64,000 nt of DNA from Actinopolymorpha alba DSM 45243 (GCF_000373925.1 NZ_KB892708.1:62001-126000), one strand, 5' to 3'; shown: positions 1 through 8,920, counted from the first letter of the stretch. Numbers and translations: made by a program. The notes: a model not told the origin generated them from the sequence alone.

Positions 1-435
1 CCGCTCGAGCGTCGCCCGGACGTCGCTCGCCTTGAGAGGCGTGCCGTCAGAGAAGGTGACCCCTGGGCGGAGGTGGAAGGTGTAGACCTTGCCGTCGGGG
101 GAGACGTCCCACGACTTCGCCAGCAGGGGCTCGACCTTGCCGTCATCCGTCAGCACCGTGAGGCCCTCGACGACGTTGCGGAGCAACACCTGGGCGTGGC
201 CGGTGTTGCCACCTTTGACCACATCGAGAGTGGTTGGTTCGTTGAGCGAGCCCACCGTGATGGTCGCGTCCGGGTTGACGGCGCCGGGCTTCGCGCCGGC
301 TTGCGTTCCTGCGTCGGTCGTGCCGGCGTTCGTCGTGCAGGCCGAGAGCGCGAGGGCAGCGACCGCGGCGGCAGCGACGAGGGTGCGGAGGGGGGTGACG
401 GACCGGACGGCCCGCGACCAGCCTGAGGTGGGCAT
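1..435 (-). CDS. Peptide-type ABC transporter solute-binding lipoprotein (N-terminal part)
   Basis: The 5' 145 codons of a gene that runs off the left edge. The translation opens with a basic signal peptide and a lipobox (LALSAC), so the mature protein should be lipid-anchored outside the membrane. It continues with family 5 (DppA/OppA-like) hallmarks: EPTTLD near the mature N-terminus, LLRNVVEGL, then [26 protein letters not shown]. Such proteins deliver peptides or similar solutes to an ABC permease; the permease genes would lie beyond the edge. The ATG at 433-435 is the first start after the upstream gap. Family assignment is firm; the substrate cannot be told. Confidence 0.9.
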   Translation of the reverse strand, partial: MPTSGWSRAVRSVTPLRTLVAAAAVAALALSACTTNAGTTDAGTQAGAKPGAVNPDATITVGSLNEPTTLDVVKGGNTGHAQVLLRNVVEGLTVLTDDGKVEPLLAKSWDVSPDGKVYTFHLRPGVTFSDGTPLKASDVRATLER

Positions 436-902
436 GTACTTGCTCCAAGACACACGTGGTCGGACTCTGAAGTGGCTTTCTCTCGGCCCCCGCCGGTGAA
501 CTACCGATATGTAAGTGATGGGGAGTGGCCGGGATATTCCGCGGCGTCTCACCCCACGCGCCGGATCCTCATGGGCACCGCGTGGCCCGGCGAGGCACGG
601 ATCGCTGGTCGGATGTTGGCGTCAGCGACAACAGCGACCGCGGGTCCCGGCACCGATCGAAGGAGCGGAGCGGTCGAGCGGCGGCGGGAATCTCACGCAG
701 GCGAGAGTACCTGACGGGCGGGAATTCCTAGTGATTCAGTGGGAGTGCGCTTCATCACGTGCCGGGATCTGTACGGAATCTGTACGGAATCTGCCGAGAA
801 CGGGTGACCCTGCCGAGTCAGGGACCTGCTGAGATCGTCCGGATGCGTCGAGGCTGTCCGGGTGCTTCAGGACATGAGACCGGGTGCTTCAGGACATGAG
901 GA
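436..902. other. Intergenic stretch without a convincing gene
   Basis: About 470 bases between the solute-binding protein gene and the tRNA terminator. Open frames here show no family features. Visible structure is limited to a short tandem duplication of TCTGTACGGAA around 775-795 and the 21-bp direct repeat listed separately. Promoters for the leftward transporter gene are expected near its start, but no clear hexamer pair was recognised. Confidence 0.5.
858..900. repeat. 21-bp perfect direct repeat, period 22
   Basis: CCGGGTGCTTCAGGACATGA plus a final G occurs at 858-878 and again, identical, at 880-900, directly before the tRNA-operon terminator. No function is known to me. Confidence 0.8.
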
Positions 903-924
903 AGGCCCCGCCGAAACGGGGCCT
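903..924 (-). terminator. Terminator of the tRNA Gly-Cys-Val cluster
   Basis: Perfect 8-bp stem AGGCCCCG / CGGGGCCT with a 6-nt loop, 20 bases past the end of tRNA-Val when read leftward, followed on the minus strand by a short T/C tract (TTCCT). It fits a rho-independent terminator, although the T tract is weak. Confidence 0.7.
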
Positions 925-943
925 GACCTGCGGAAATGCGGGG

Positions 944-1015
944 TGGGCGATACTGGGATTGAACCAGTGACCTCTACCGTGTCAAGGTAGCGCTCTCCCA
1001 CTGAGCTAATCGCCC
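944..1015 (-). tRNA. tRNA-Val (anticodon GAC)
   Basis: 72-nt cloverleaf on the minus strand. The acceptor GGGCGAT pairs with ATCGCCC and the discriminator is A. Anticodon stem CTACC/GGTAG encloses loop TTGACAC, giving anticodon GAC for valine GUC codons. The T arm has GGTTCAATCCC. CCA is not encoded. Last gene of the leftward Gly-Cys-Val cluster; the acceptor and T arm are nearly the same as in the second tRNA-Val at 4766. Confidence 0.97.
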
Positions 1016-1034
1016 GCGTGTTGCGAGGGGTTCG

Positions 1035-1105
1035 AGGTGGAGACGGGATTTGAACCCGTGTACACGGCTTTGCAGGCCGTTGCCTCGCCTCTCGGCCACT
1101 CCACC
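1035..1105 (-). tRNA. tRNA-Cys (anticodon GCA)
   Basis: 71-nt cloverleaf. Acceptor GGTGGAG pairs with CTCCACC, the discriminator is U, as expected for cysteine tRNA, and the anticodon loop CTGCAAA gives GCA. The T arm is ACGGGTTCAAATCCCGT. Middle gene of the cluster, 19 bases from tRNA-Val. Confidence 0.97.
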
Positions 1106-1166
1106 GACGACAGGCCTGCAAGTGTGAGACCTGGGGGCAAACCCCAGACCCCCCAGGCCCGCTCCG

Positions 1167-1239
1167 AGCGGACGACGGGATTCGAACCCGCGACCCTCAC
1201 CTTGGCAAGGTGATGCGCTACCAGCTGCGCTACGTCCGC
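1167..1239 (-). tRNA. tRNA-Gly (anticodon GCC)
   Basis: 73-nt cloverleaf. Acceptor GCGGACG pairs with CGTCCGC and the discriminator is U. Anticodon stem CACCT/AGGTG encloses TGCCA, giving GCC. First gene of the leftward tRNA cluster, lying downstream of the capA-like gene on the same strand. Confidence 0.97.
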
Positions 1240-1297
1240 ATGTGCGCCGCGCTGTTTCCTCGACGCGCAGAGAACATTATCCGATCCTTCGCCCGAC

Positions 1298-2497
1298 TCA
1301 AACTGGGGGTTCCGGTACGTCGCTCAGATCCGCACACGAGCGGAGCCGAACCCAGTCCCGGCGCATCTCCCGCGCCTGCCTGCCGGCCGCGAAATCGGGC
1401 AGTCCGTCGGACCCGATCAGGGCAGGCGCCCAGTGGGCCTTCGCGACGGTACGCCCAGAGAGCGTGACCGTCAGGACGCCGGTCGTGATGGTCTCGGTGG
1501 AGCTGCGGTTGTACCAAACGAAGTTGCCGAGCCCGTACGCGACGAAGGCGCTGGTGCCGGTCAGTTGACCCGCTGCCAGCTGGACGTGGGCATGGGTGCC
1601 GGCCACGATGTCGGCGCCGGCAGCCGAGAGTGCGCGGGCCAGCGACCGCTGGTCGCCGGTCGGGCAGCCCTCCCGCTCGACACCCCAGTGCAGGTAGACC
1701 ACTACGACATCGGCTTCCTGGCGCGCCTGACGTACCGCCGCGAGAAGACGCTGCGGGTCGAGCGACGCGGCGACCCCGGCGCTGGACTCGGTGGCCGAGA
1801 AGTTCCGCGTGGTCGGGTCCACGACGGCGTCGGCGCCGATCACCGCGATCGTCGTACCCCTGATCGTCACCAGGTGGGGCGCGAAGGCCTCGGCCGCGTT
1901 CGCGCCGATCCCCACGACAGCCAGGGGAGCGCGGGCCTTCGCCGCAAGGCTGTCGGCCAACCCGACAGGGCCGTAGTCGACGGCATGGTTGTTCGCCATG
2001 GACACCACGTCGACGCCGCCGGCGGCGAGGGCGTCGAGTGCGGACCGCGGGGCGCGGAAGTTGTAGGACTTGTCCTCGGGCCGGCCCCGGGTCGTCACGG
2101 AGGTCTCGAGGTTGGCGATGGTGAGGTCCGCCGCGGCCAGCTGCTCCCGCAGCGGCGCGAGCGCGGTCGCCGGCTGGTCGAGCAATCGCCGCAGGTGTCG
2201 TTCGAAGTGGATGTCGCCGGCGAAGGCGAGCGTGATCGGGCGCTCCGCGGCCGTCGCTTCGGGAGAGACCGGCTGCCCGGTCTCCCAGGTCTGCCCGGTC
2301 TCCGGGGTCTCCCTGGTCTCCCTGGTCTCCTTGGTCGCGCGGGCGGGTGGTGTGCTTGTCACGGTGGTCACCGCCGACGCTGGTGGGGGCGTCGGAGTGG
2401 GTACGACATGCGCAGAGAAGTTCTTGCCGCAACCCGCGGACGCGGCTCCGGCGACAAGGACCACGACCAGGAGAATACGAACGTGCAGGTGCCGCAT
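1298..2497 (-). CDS. CapA-family metallophosphatase-like lipoprotein
   Basis: 399 residues. An N-terminal signal peptide (RILLVVVLVAGAASAGC) has a lipobox-like Cys, then a Pro/Thr-rich linker with an ETR/ETG repeat (about residues 50-78), then a CapA (PGA_cap) metallophosphatase-like domain. The domain shows AFAGDIHFERHL, IANLETSVT, SMANNHAVDYG, YLHWGVE and GTHAHV, the usual conserved blocks. CapA homologues act in poly-glutamate export or as envelope phosphoesterases; the actual substrate here is unknown. Divergent from the pabC-like gene. ATG at 2495-2497. Confidence 0.88.
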   Translation of the reverse strand: MRHLHVRILLVVVLVAGAASAGCGKNFSAHVVPTPTPPPASAVTTVTSTPPARATKETRETRETPETGQTWETGQPVSPEATAAERPITLAFAGDIHFERHLRRLLDQPATALAPLREQLAAADLTIANLETSVTTRGRPEDKSYNFRAPRSALDALAAGGVDVVSMANNHAVDYGPVGLADSLAAKARAPLAVVGIGANAAEAFAPHLVTIRGTTIAVIGADAVVDPTTRNFSATESSAGVAASLDPQRLLAAVRQARQEADVVVVYLHWGVEREGCPTGDQRSLARALSAAGADIVAGTHAHVQLAAGQLTGTSAFVAYGLGNFVWYNRSSTETITTGVLTVTLSGRTVAKAHWAPALIGSDGLPDFAAGRQAREMRRDWVRLRSCADLSDVPEPPV

Positions 2498-2604
2498 GTA
2501 ACGAACCGTAGGCGCCGCAATCGGGCTTGTCGGCCTGGTCCGGTAATACAGGAATTTCAGGACCAGTGCGACGAAAACTGGACGACAGAAGGGATGAAGG
2601 CGCC

Positions 2605-3426
2605 ATGAGGTTGTGGGTCAACGGCGGCCTCGTAGCCGATCCGTACGCACCGGCACTCGCTCCGCTCGACCATGGAGTCACCGTGGGTGACGGTGTGTTC
2701 GAGACGCTGAAGGTGGTCGACGGGCAGCCGTTCGCCTTCACCCGCCACCTGGAGCGACTCGCCAGGTCGGCGCTCGGACTGAATCTCCCCAAGCCCGACC
2801 TCGATCAGGTACGCCACGCCGTGGCGGAGGTCCTCGATGGTTGGAACCAGCCGACGGGACGCCTCCGGATCACCGTGACGGGCGGGCCCGCGCCGTTGGG
2901 TTCGGAACGCGGCAACCATGGCTTGACGGTCATGGTGGCGGTCGCGGAGCTGGCCGAGCGACCGGCGACGACAGCGCTCACCACGGTGCCGTGGGTGAGA
3001 AACGAGCGCGGGGCAATGGCCGGGGTCAAGACGACGTCGTACGCCGAGAACGTCCTGGCCCTGGCGTACGCCCAGGAGCGCGGCTCGTCAGAGGCGCTCT
3101 TCGCCAACACCGTGGGAAACGTGTCTGAAGGAACCGGTTCGAATGTCTTCGTGGTGCTCGGCGGGGAGCTCTACACGCCGCCGCTGACGGCCGGCTGCCT
3201 GGCCGGCGTGACCCGCGCACTCGTCCTCGAGTGGTTCGGTGGCATCGAGAAGGACATTCCGATGAGCGCGCTCGAGGATGCCGAAGAGATCTTTCTCACC
3301 TCGACGACGCGTGACGTACAAGCGGTGCACGCTCTCGACGGGCGCGCTCTGACCGCCCCCGGACCGGTGACGGTACGAGCGATGGAGACGTTCGCACGGC
3401 AGGCCGCAGAGCGGACTGATCCCTGA
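2605..3426 (+). CDS. pabC: Class IV aminotransferase, aminodeoxychorismate lyase-like
   Basis: 273 residues with fold-type IV PLP-enzyme features: HGVTVGDGVFETL near the N-terminus, FTRHLERL, VKTTSYAENVLA carrying the probable PLP lysine, and NVSEGTGSNVFVV with TPPLTAGCLAGVTR. This pattern fits 4-amino-4-deoxychorismate lyase (p-aminobenzoate, hence folate, synthesis); a branched-chain or D-amino-acid aminotransferase is the alternative because these subfamilies are hard to separate by eye. Start ATG at 2605 has GAAGG eight bases upstream. Cytoplasmic. Convergent with ssgB. Confidence 0.8.
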   Translation: MRLWVNGGLVADPYAPALAPLDHGVTVGDGVFETLKVVDGQPFAFTRHLERLARSALGLNLPKPDLDQVRHAVAEVLDGWNQPTGRLRITVTGGPAPLGSERGNHGLTVMVAVAELAERPATTALTTVPWVRNERGAMAGVKTTSYAENVLALAYAQERGSSEALFANTVGNVSEGTGSNVFVVLGGELYTPPLTAGCLAGVTRALVLEWFGGIEKDIPMSALEDAEEIFLTSTTRDVQAVHALDGRALTAPGPVTVRAMETFARQAAERTDP

Positions 3427-3462
3427 GCGGATGATGGCGTGGCGCGCCGCCGTCCGCGAGGT

Positions 3463-3900
3463 CTAGAGGCTGGACCCAGGGCTGCGGCGCAGCGTCTCGA
3501 CGAGGACGTCGAGGTCGACGTGGCTGCTCTCCTGGCCCGGCGCGATGATCGCGTACGTGCTCTGGAGGAACGCCGCGAGACCGTCAGCCGGGGCGTGAAG
3601 CACCGCTTCCCCGTCGGGGGAGCGGAGCTCGATGAGGACGATCGCCTGCCCGCTCTCGTCCACCAGCGGCGACACGTGGACGTCACCGTCGCCGGACGGG
3701 CGGAAGAGGCCTTCGGACAGAAGGTCGCGGGCGAAGACCCAGCGGACGCCGCGGGGTTCGCCAGTGTGGAACACCGCGTCGACCGCATACGGGTCGGCGG
3801 CGTCGTATCTCAGCTCAGCGGTGAGCTTCAGCGCGGCGCCCGTCCCGTCAATCAGACGGAGTGGGAGTGCGTGAGTCACCGAGGCGGGAAGTGCATCCAT
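3463..3900 (-). CDS. ssgB: SsgA-family sporulation/cell division regulator (SsgB-like)
   Basis: 145 residues, normal length for the SsgA-like family of morphologically complex actinomycetes. Family blocks are LPLRLIDGTGAALKLTAELRYDAADPYAV, VRWVFARDLLSEGL, RPSGDGDVHVSPL and SPDGEAVLHAPADGLAAFL. SsgB-type proteins position FtsZ at septation sites in Streptomyces; I infer a like role. The ATG at 3898-3900 gives the usual N-terminus; SD complementarity is weak. Divergent from the PGPGW membrane protein gene, an arrangement I recall as common beside ssgB. Confidence 0.88.
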   Translation of the reverse strand: MDALPASVTHALPLRLIDGTGAALKLTAELRYDAADPYAVDAVFHTGEPRGVRWVFARDLLSEGLFRPSGDGDVHVSPLVDESGQAIVLIELRSPDGEAVLHAPADGLAAFLQSTYAIIAPGQESSHVDLDVLVETLRRSPGSSL

Positions 3901-4197
3901 CGGGGGGCGGGGGCCTTTCCGTGGGTGGTGCGGAACCGGCGGTAGGGCCATAGCGCGAGAGTCTGCTCTACGAAGGCCCCAGTCCCAAAACCCGGTGGGG
4001 AAATGCGTCCCGGTCTGGCCGATTCGCCCCAGGAATAATCTCGGTATCTGAGACAAGATCGCGAAGTCTGGGACGTCAGAGGCGGCATGTCGAGAGGCCT
4101 TAGGCTCTTTCGAGAGCGGAGACTGAAGACTTGCGACGCGGCCGGCGCCCCAAGACCGTAGCGGAACCGGCGCGGAGGGGACCACTCGGGAGGATAT
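3901..4197. promoter_or_regulatory. Divergent promoter region ssgB / PGPGW gene
   Basis: About 300 bases between two divergent starts, so promoters for both genes should be here. I see no confident -35/-10 pair or operator. Confidence 0.4.
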
Positions 4198-4719
4198 GTG
4201 AGCGACGAGGACATTCGCGGTTCCGGCGGCCGGCAGACTGAGGCTGGCGAGGCCGCCGAATCCGTGCGCGGAGCCGTGGTGGACGACCCGGCGACCGAGC
4301 ACAAGCCTCCCGCCCCCGCCCGTGAGTCGCGCTGGCACCACCGGGTACGCGGTCGAGTCCGCCGTAACCGCACGCTCGACGCCACCTGGCGGGTTGGAAC
4401 CTTCATCGTGGGCGCGGCCTTCGTCGTGGCCGGCCTGATCATGTTCATCACGCCCGGGCCCGGTTGGGTGACGGTGATCGTCGGGCTCGCGATCCTCGCC
4501 ACGGAGTTCGCCTGGGCTCGCCGCACGCTTGACTGGGCGAAGCAGAAGGCTCAGCAAGCGAGCGCGAAGGCACTCGACCCGCGGGTGCGCAAGCGGAACA
4601 TCCTCATCGCGCTGACCGTGGTGATTGTGCTCGCCCTCGCCGGTTGGTGGTGGGTTGCGAGCTTCGGCTGGCCGGAACCACTGGTGAGGACGATCAACTG
4701 GGTCCGCTCGTGGCGGTGA
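4198..4719 (+). CDS. TIGR02611/PGPGW-type membrane protein
   Basis: 173 residues. A hydrophilic N-terminus of about 65 residues is followed by a hydrophobic segment (VGTFIVGAAFVVAGLIMFITPGPGW) carrying the PGPGW signature, a second segment (VIVGLAILATEFAWA), and a third near 140-155 (LIALTVVIVLALAGWWW). Function unknown. Start GTG at 4198 follows GGGAGG by 4-5 bases; the ATG two bases upstream is closed at once by TGA and is not a start. The next gene is tRNA-Val. Confidence 0.85.
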   Translation: MSDEDIRGSGGRQTEAGEAAESVRGAVVDDPATEHKPPAPARESRWHHRVRGRVRRNRTLDATWRVGTFIVGAAFVVAGLIMFITPGPGWVTVIVGLAILATEFAWARRTLDWAKQKAQQASAKALDPRVRKRNILIALTVVIVLALAGWWWVASFGWPEPLVRTINWVRSWR

Positions 4720-4765
4720 ACGCGCATGCGCTAGGGTTTCTGTCGCCCGTCCGGGCAGCTGAGTT

Positions 4766-4837
4766 GGGCGATTAGCTCAGCGGGAGAGCGCTTCGTTCAC
4801 ACCGAAGAGGTCACTGGTTCGATCCCAGTATCGCCCA
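4766..4837 (+). tRNA. tRNA-Val (anticodon CAC)
   Basis: 72-nt cloverleaf with the same acceptor (GGGCGAT/ATCGCCC) and T arm as the GAC isoacceptor at 944. Anticodon stem CTTCG/CGAAG and loop TTCACAC give CAC for GUG codons. The decayed mobile element downstream, with an integrase remnant next to it, suggests this tRNA was an integration site. Confidence 0.97.
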
Positions 4838-4865
4838 CCCACGTTTCCGCAGGTCAAACGCGAAA

Positions 4866-4897
4866 AGGGCCCCTTCCCGGTAGCCGAGAAGGGGCCT
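4866..4897 (+). terminator. Terminator downstream of tRNA-Val
   Basis: Perfect 9-bp stem GGCCCCTTC (4868-4876) / GAAGGGGCC (4888-4896) with an 11-nt loop and a T-rich tail (TCGTCGTTGTTT). Confidence 0.85.
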
Positions 4898-4914
4898 CGT
4901 CGTTGTTTGAGTGA

Positions 4915-5199
4915 CTAAATGAGTGACTTGCCATGCCCGACCAGGCGCGAGATGTTCTCAATCGGCATACCACTGTCTGACAGCAGCGAGACGAAGCTGT
5001 GCCGCATCTCGCGCGGTGTCCAGTTCTCAGCCTCTAGCCCTGCCTTCCTCACCACGTTGCGAAAGGCGCGGCGAACGTTACCGGCATCTAAGGCTGTCCC
5101 GTTCCGCGTCGCGAACACCCCACCAGACGATCTGGCGCACTCTTCCAGCAACCAGTCGGCAACCCGTTCCCTCCACCCTGGGAACACCAATCCGGCCCG
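4915..5199 (-). pseudogene. Tyrosine-recombinase (integrase) C-terminal remnant
   Basis: The open frame reads GLVFPGWRERVAD, GVFATRNGTALDAGNVRRAF, WTPREMRHSFVSLL and ISRLVGHGKSLI. This matches the C-terminal catalytic half of phage-type integrases, with the R-H-x-F and LVGH boxes visible. It is broken at both ends: a TAG lies four codons before the first plausible TTG start, the N-terminal half cannot be found in frame, and translation stops right after LVGH, before the catalytic Tyr. The stop falls beside the tRNA-Val terminator. Inactive remnant of an element that used the tRNA. Confidence 0.85.
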
Positions 5200-5594
5200 C
5201 TACCCGACAACCTCCAAACCGACGACGAGTAAGAGGCGTCGCTGTTGCGTATGACGCACCCATCCGGGCACCGGAAGCCGGGCGGGTCATACGGGCACTC
5301 CGTGATCACCCGATGGCAGTCAGCGATGAGGCTGTCCGGTCATGGAACGCTTACCAGGCGGTCTGGATTCCGTTTCGACCCGAACGAGCGAACGAAATGG
5401 GTGGACGACGGGATCCCTCGTAGACGCTGGGCATTGCCCCGCTTCCGCGGCAACGTCGGACCATCTTCTGGCGCGTAGGTTGCCGACCCTCCGGTGCTGT
5501 CCGATCAACGATCGGGGGTGTGCCCATGGCTGTGTTCCCAGCCCGCGTTCGAGGCGTGTCGTCCCTTTTCCAGCCCAGTCGGCTGGTGACTATC

Positions 5595-5904
5595 ATGGTC
5601 CGACGATTCGCCGGCACAGCACACCGGGAGCAAGCGATAGTCGAACTGCTCGAACGTGGCATGTGGCGCGACGACGGCGACGCGTGGGTGATCACCCACC
5701 ATCCCCACGTCGTGAAACAGGGACTCCTTGCACAGTTGAAGAAACGCGAGCAGGAACGCGAGCGAGAGCGCAACAAGCGGGCAGCCGAGAAGGCCAGCCT
5801 CGCCCGGACATCGTTCAGTGGGTCCAGCGTCCCAGCCCGCGCGCACCGCGCAACGTCGCCATCCGCCGGGAGGACGGCACTGTCGTCATCCGACCGTTCT
5901 GAGG
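5595..5904 (+). pseudogene. Possible phage/ICE-type small gene remnant
   Basis: One frame has a coding look: EQAIVELLERGMWRDDGDAWVITHHP, then a strongly charged helix LLAQLKKREQERERERNKR. It resembles the middle of small actinophage or ICE proteins in which a short wing-like strand precedes a charged helix. Beyond about 5790 the better frame shifts and ends in NVAIRREDGTVVIRPF at 5900, so a frameshift is likely. Family match is from memory and weak. Confidence 0.3.
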
Positions 5905-5992
5905 CTTGCGGAAATGCGCGCCCGAGCAAGGCGTCGTTGACGTTTCTGGGACACATGGGAGTGGACAGATGGCTGACGAACCCCGGGAACTT

Positions 5993-6322
5993 TCAACCGG
6001 GCTGTGCTGACCCGGCACCCCACGTCAAGGCGGTGAGGGCGGCGAGGTGGTAGGCGGTGGGTGGGCGCAGGGTCTTCAACGCCACGGACCGGATCGGCTG
6101 GCCGTCATGCCACACGGTTGTCGTGTAGGAGCAGAACTCTTCGGTGATGGAAAGGCCGGCGGTGTGCCCGCCCAGCATCCACACCCACGCCTTGCGCCAG
6201 CCGGTCGACACCTCAATCCACCCGTCCGGGTGGTCGGGGCTGGGGGGTGGCGGTTGGACGGTTGGGCTCCCCCACCGCCGCACCGCGCTGGACAACCACT
6301 CGTCCACCTGGGTCAGGTTCAC
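5993..6322 (-). CDS. Hypothetical protein of the decayed element
   Basis: 109 residues from GTG at 6322 (VNLTQVDEW). The sequence is compact and well composed: WGSPTVQPPPPSPDHPDGWIEV, WRKAWVWMLGGHTAGLSITEEF, TTVWHDGQPIRSVALKTLRPPTAYHLAALTALTWG. The start overlaps the stop of an HTH-like remnant (GTGA), an operon-type junction, which favours a real gene over a chance frame. I do not recognise the family; the style matches genes carried by actinobacterial integrated elements. Confidence 0.5.
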   Translation of the reverse strand: MNLTQVDEWLSSAVRRWGSPTVQPPPPSPDHPDGWIEVSTGWRKAWVWMLGGHTAGLSITEEFCSYTTTVWHDGQPIRSVALKTLRPPTAYHLAALTALTWGAGSAQPG

Positions 6323-6441
6323 TGTGCGTCCTTCTGTTGGGTGCGGTACAGGCCGGCGCGGATCGCGGCGGGCCTTAGCCCGACTGCGTCGCCGATCGCA
6401 CGGGTCGTCACACCCCTGCCCAGCTGCGCGGCAACACAAGC
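6319..6441 (-). pseudogene. Helix-turn-helix fragment
   Basis: 40 codons between two stops: AAQLGRGVTTRAIGDAVGLRPAAIRAG, then LYRTQQKDAQ and TGA. The segment has the spacing of a recombinase or sigma-like HTH (R-A-I-G-D-A-V-G-L). No start is visible and an upstream TGA closes the frame, so the 5' part has been lost. Its stop overlaps the GTG of the next gene. Confidence 0.45.
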
Positions 6442-6514
6442 TCAGATCCGTTCGGAGGCGACCCGGGGCGCCGAGCCGGGCTTGTGGCCCGGGGCCGTCC
6501 GACTACTGCTGACA

Positions 6515-7069
6515 ATGTGCACAGTTCTGGGACACAGAGGTGGGACAGATGAGCACTCAGACGAGTTTCTCGTCGCTGGGGTCCGCCTGCCGTTCTTGGC
6601 TACGCTGCCCGGGTGGCGAGCGGAGAGCGTGGCGAAACAGGCCAAGGTGGAGAGCGTTTGGCGGGCCCGCTACGTGATTCTGGATGTCTTGGGCCGACTA
6701 CCGCTGGTTTTGTCTCACGGTGACGCACTACCGCAGAACATGATTCGCCAAGAGCAGGACCAGGTGGTGGCGGTCGACTGGGGCCAACTCGGCTATAACA
6801 CGGTTGGCGCCGATCTCGCGAGTCTCGCCCTGTACTCGTCTGTCGAGATCGACAACCTTGTGGAGGCCTACGTCGACGGTCTAGCGGGCGCCCGACAGGC
6901 GGACCGGGCAATGGTCCGAAAAGCCACGATCCACACAGCGGCGCTGATCGCCGTCTCGCGGGCTTCGAGAGCCGTGGCCACCAAGCAGGACGTCGATGGC
7001 TACCTTGGTCGACTTCGCAGAGCCGAGCCCGCCTTGGCCGTGGTGTCAGGATTAGTTAGGGCAGTGTGA
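6515..7069 (+). pseudogene. Truncated aminoglycoside-phosphotransferase-like protein
   Basis: The part from about 6650 on is the C-terminal lobe of an APH/choline-kinase-fold phosphotransferase: LVLSHGDALPQN holds the catalytic HGD-x(3)-N block and VVAVDWGQLG the metal-binding Asp. Helices LASLALYSSVEIDNLVEAYVDGL follow. The N-terminal ATP-binding lobe is missing; upstream in-frame codons are unlike the family and the segment begins next to the 6525-6551 repeat. It stops at 7067-7069, abutting the end of ilvD. Probably a non-functional remnant, though an intact C-lobe could still be expressed from ATG 6515. Confidence 0.6.
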
Positions 7070-8920
7070 TCAGCCGAGCCTGGTCACGTCGCGGACGGCG
7101 CCCTTGTCGGCGCTGGTCGCCATCGCCGCGTAGGCGCGGAGTGCCTGGGAGACCTTGCGGTCGCGGTCCTTGGGAGCGTAGACGCCGCCCAGAGCCTGGC
7201 GGCGGGTTGCGAGGATGTCGTCGTCGACGAGGAGTTCGATACTGCGGTTGGGGATGTCGATGCGGATCAGGTCGCCGTCCTCGACGAGGGCGATTGTGCC
7301 TCCGGAGGCGGCCTCTGGGGAGACGTGACCGATGGACAGGCCAGACGTGCCGCCGGAGAAGCGCCCGTCGGTGACGAGAGCGCAGGCCTTGCCGAGACCG
7401 CGGCCCTTCAGGAAGGAAGTTGGGTAGAGCATTTCCTGCATACCCGGACCGCCCTTGGGGCCCTCATAACGGATGACGACGACGTCGCCTTCACTGATCT
7501 CCTTCCGGAGGATCTTGTCGACGGCCTCCTCCTGCGACTCGCAGACGACGGCTGGACCTTCGAACGTCAAGATGGACACGTCAACGCCAGCTGTCTTCAC
7601 GACACAGCCGTCGACGGCCAGGTTGCCTTTCAGGACTGCGAGTCCACCGTCCTTGGAGTACGCGTGGGCTTCATCACGGATGCAGCCGTCCACGGCATCG
7701 GTGTCGAGGCTGTCCCAACGTTCGGATTGGGAGAAGGCGGTCGCGGAGCGCCGGCAGCCGGGGGCAGCGTGCCACAGCTCGACGGCCTCGGCGGATGGGG
7801 ACCCGCCGCGCACGTCCCAGGTCTTCAGCCAGGCGGCAAGGGAGGGGGAGTGGACGGTGTGCACGCCTTCGTTGAGCAGGCCGGCGCGGTACAGCTCGCC
7901 GAGGATCGCGGGGATGCCGCCAGCTCGATGCACATCCTCCATGTAGTACGTGCCCCTGGGAGCGACGTTAGGCGCGACCTTGGCCAGACACGGAACCCGG
8001 CGCGAAACCTCGTTTATGTCCTCCAGTCCGTAGTCCAGCTCGGCTTCCTGAGCGGCCGCCAGCAGGTGCAGGATCGTGTTGGTTGAGCCACCCATGGCGA
8101 TGTCGAGCGCCATGGCATTGTCGAAGGCATCTCGGGTGGCGATGGTGCGTGGCAGGACCGTCTCGTCGCCGTGCTCGTAGTAACGCTCAGCCAGTGCGAC
8201 GATCGTTTCTCCCGCCTTCTCGTACAGCGCCTTGCGGGCTGTATGGGTAGCCAGGACCGAGCCGTTGCCCGGAAGGGCGAGCCCGATCGCCTCGGTCAGG
8301 CAGTTCATCGAGTTGGCGGTGAACATGCCCGAGCAGCTGCCGCAGGTCGGACAGGCGTTCTCCTCGATACGCAGGATGTCCTCGTCCGAGACGCTCTCGT
8401 TGACGGAATCGCTGATCGCGTTGATCAGGTCCAGCTTGCGGACGGTGCCATCCGTCAGTGTGGTCTTGCCTGCCTCCATCGGCCCGCCGGAGACGAAGAT
8501 CGTCGGAATGTTGATCCGCAGGGCGGCCATCAGCATGCCCGGGGTGATCTTGTCGCAGTTGGAGATGCAGATCAGGGCGTCGGCGCAATGCGCCTCGACC
8601 ATGTACTCGACGCTGTCCGCGATCAGGTCGCGAGACGGCAAGGAGTACAACATGCCGCCGTGGCCCATCGCGATGCCGTCGTCCACGGCGATCGTGTTGA
8701 ACTCGCGGGGTACGGCCCCAGCGGACTTGATGGCGGCACTCACGATCCGGCCAACCGGCTGGAGGTGGGTGTGCCCAGGGACGAACTCCGTGAAGGAGTT
8801 GGCAACGGCGATGATCGGCTTACCGATGTCCTCACTCGCTACCCCGGAGGCGCGCATCAAGGCGCGGGCTCCCGCCATGTTGCGGCCGTGGGTGACTGTA
8901 CGGGACCTCAGCTCGGGCAT
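7070..8920 (-). CDS. ilvD: Dihydroxy-acid dehydratase
   Basis: 616 residues, the normal length. It dehydrates 2,3-dihydroxy-isovalerate and -methylvalerate to the keto acids in valine and isoleucine synthesis and needs an Fe-S cluster. Seen: [50 protein letters not shown] and [19 protein letters not shown], with cluster Cys in the first two. Start ATG at 8918-8920 has AAGGAG six to seven bases upstream; a longer in-frame reading to 8992 lacks support. It stands alone between two accessory blocks; ilvBNC are not in the window. Confidence 0.97.
   Translation of the reverse strand: MPELRSRTVTHGRNMAGARALMRASGVASEDIGKPIIAVANSFTEFVPGHTHLQPVGRIVSAAIKSAGAVPREFNTIAVDDGIAMGHGGMLYSLPSRDLIADSVEYMVEAHCADALICISNCDKITPGMLMAALRINIPTIFVSGGPMEAGKTTLTDGTVRKLDLINAISDSVNESVSDEDILRIEENACPTCGSCSGMFTANSMNCLTEAIGLALPGNGSVLATHTARKALYEKAGETIVALAERYYEHGDETVLPRTIATRDAFDNAMALDIAMGGSTNTILHLLAAAQEAELDYGLEDINEVSRRVPCLAKVAPNVAPRGTYYMEDVHRAGGIPAILGELYRAGLLNEGVHTVHSPSLAAWLKTWDVRGGSPSAEAVELWHAAPGCRRSATAFSQSERWDSLDTDAVDGCIRDEAHAYSKDGGLAVLKGNLAVDGCVVKTAGVDVSILTFEGPAVVCESQEEAVDKILRKEISEGDVVVIRYEGPKGGPGMQEMLYPTSFLKGRGLGKACALVTDGRFSGGTSGLSIGHVSPEAASGGTIALVEDGDLIRIDIPNRSIELLVDDDILATRRQALGGVYAPKDRDRKVSQALRAYAAMATSADKGAVRDVTRLG

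Larger units (their letters stand above)
5944..6551. repeat. Imperfect direct repeat pair bracketing element genes
   Basis: 5944-5971 and 6525-6551 both read TTCTGGGACACA, then a short G-rich spacer, then GGACAGATG. The two copies sit at either side of the minus-strand hypothetical gene and HTH remnant. They could be ends or scars of an insertion, or duplicated promoter pieces. Confidence 0.6.

Noticed and set aside
472-832. Small plus-strand frames left of the tRNA cluster
   Set aside because: No SD, no recognisable protein and atypical composition; they cross the tandem duplications.
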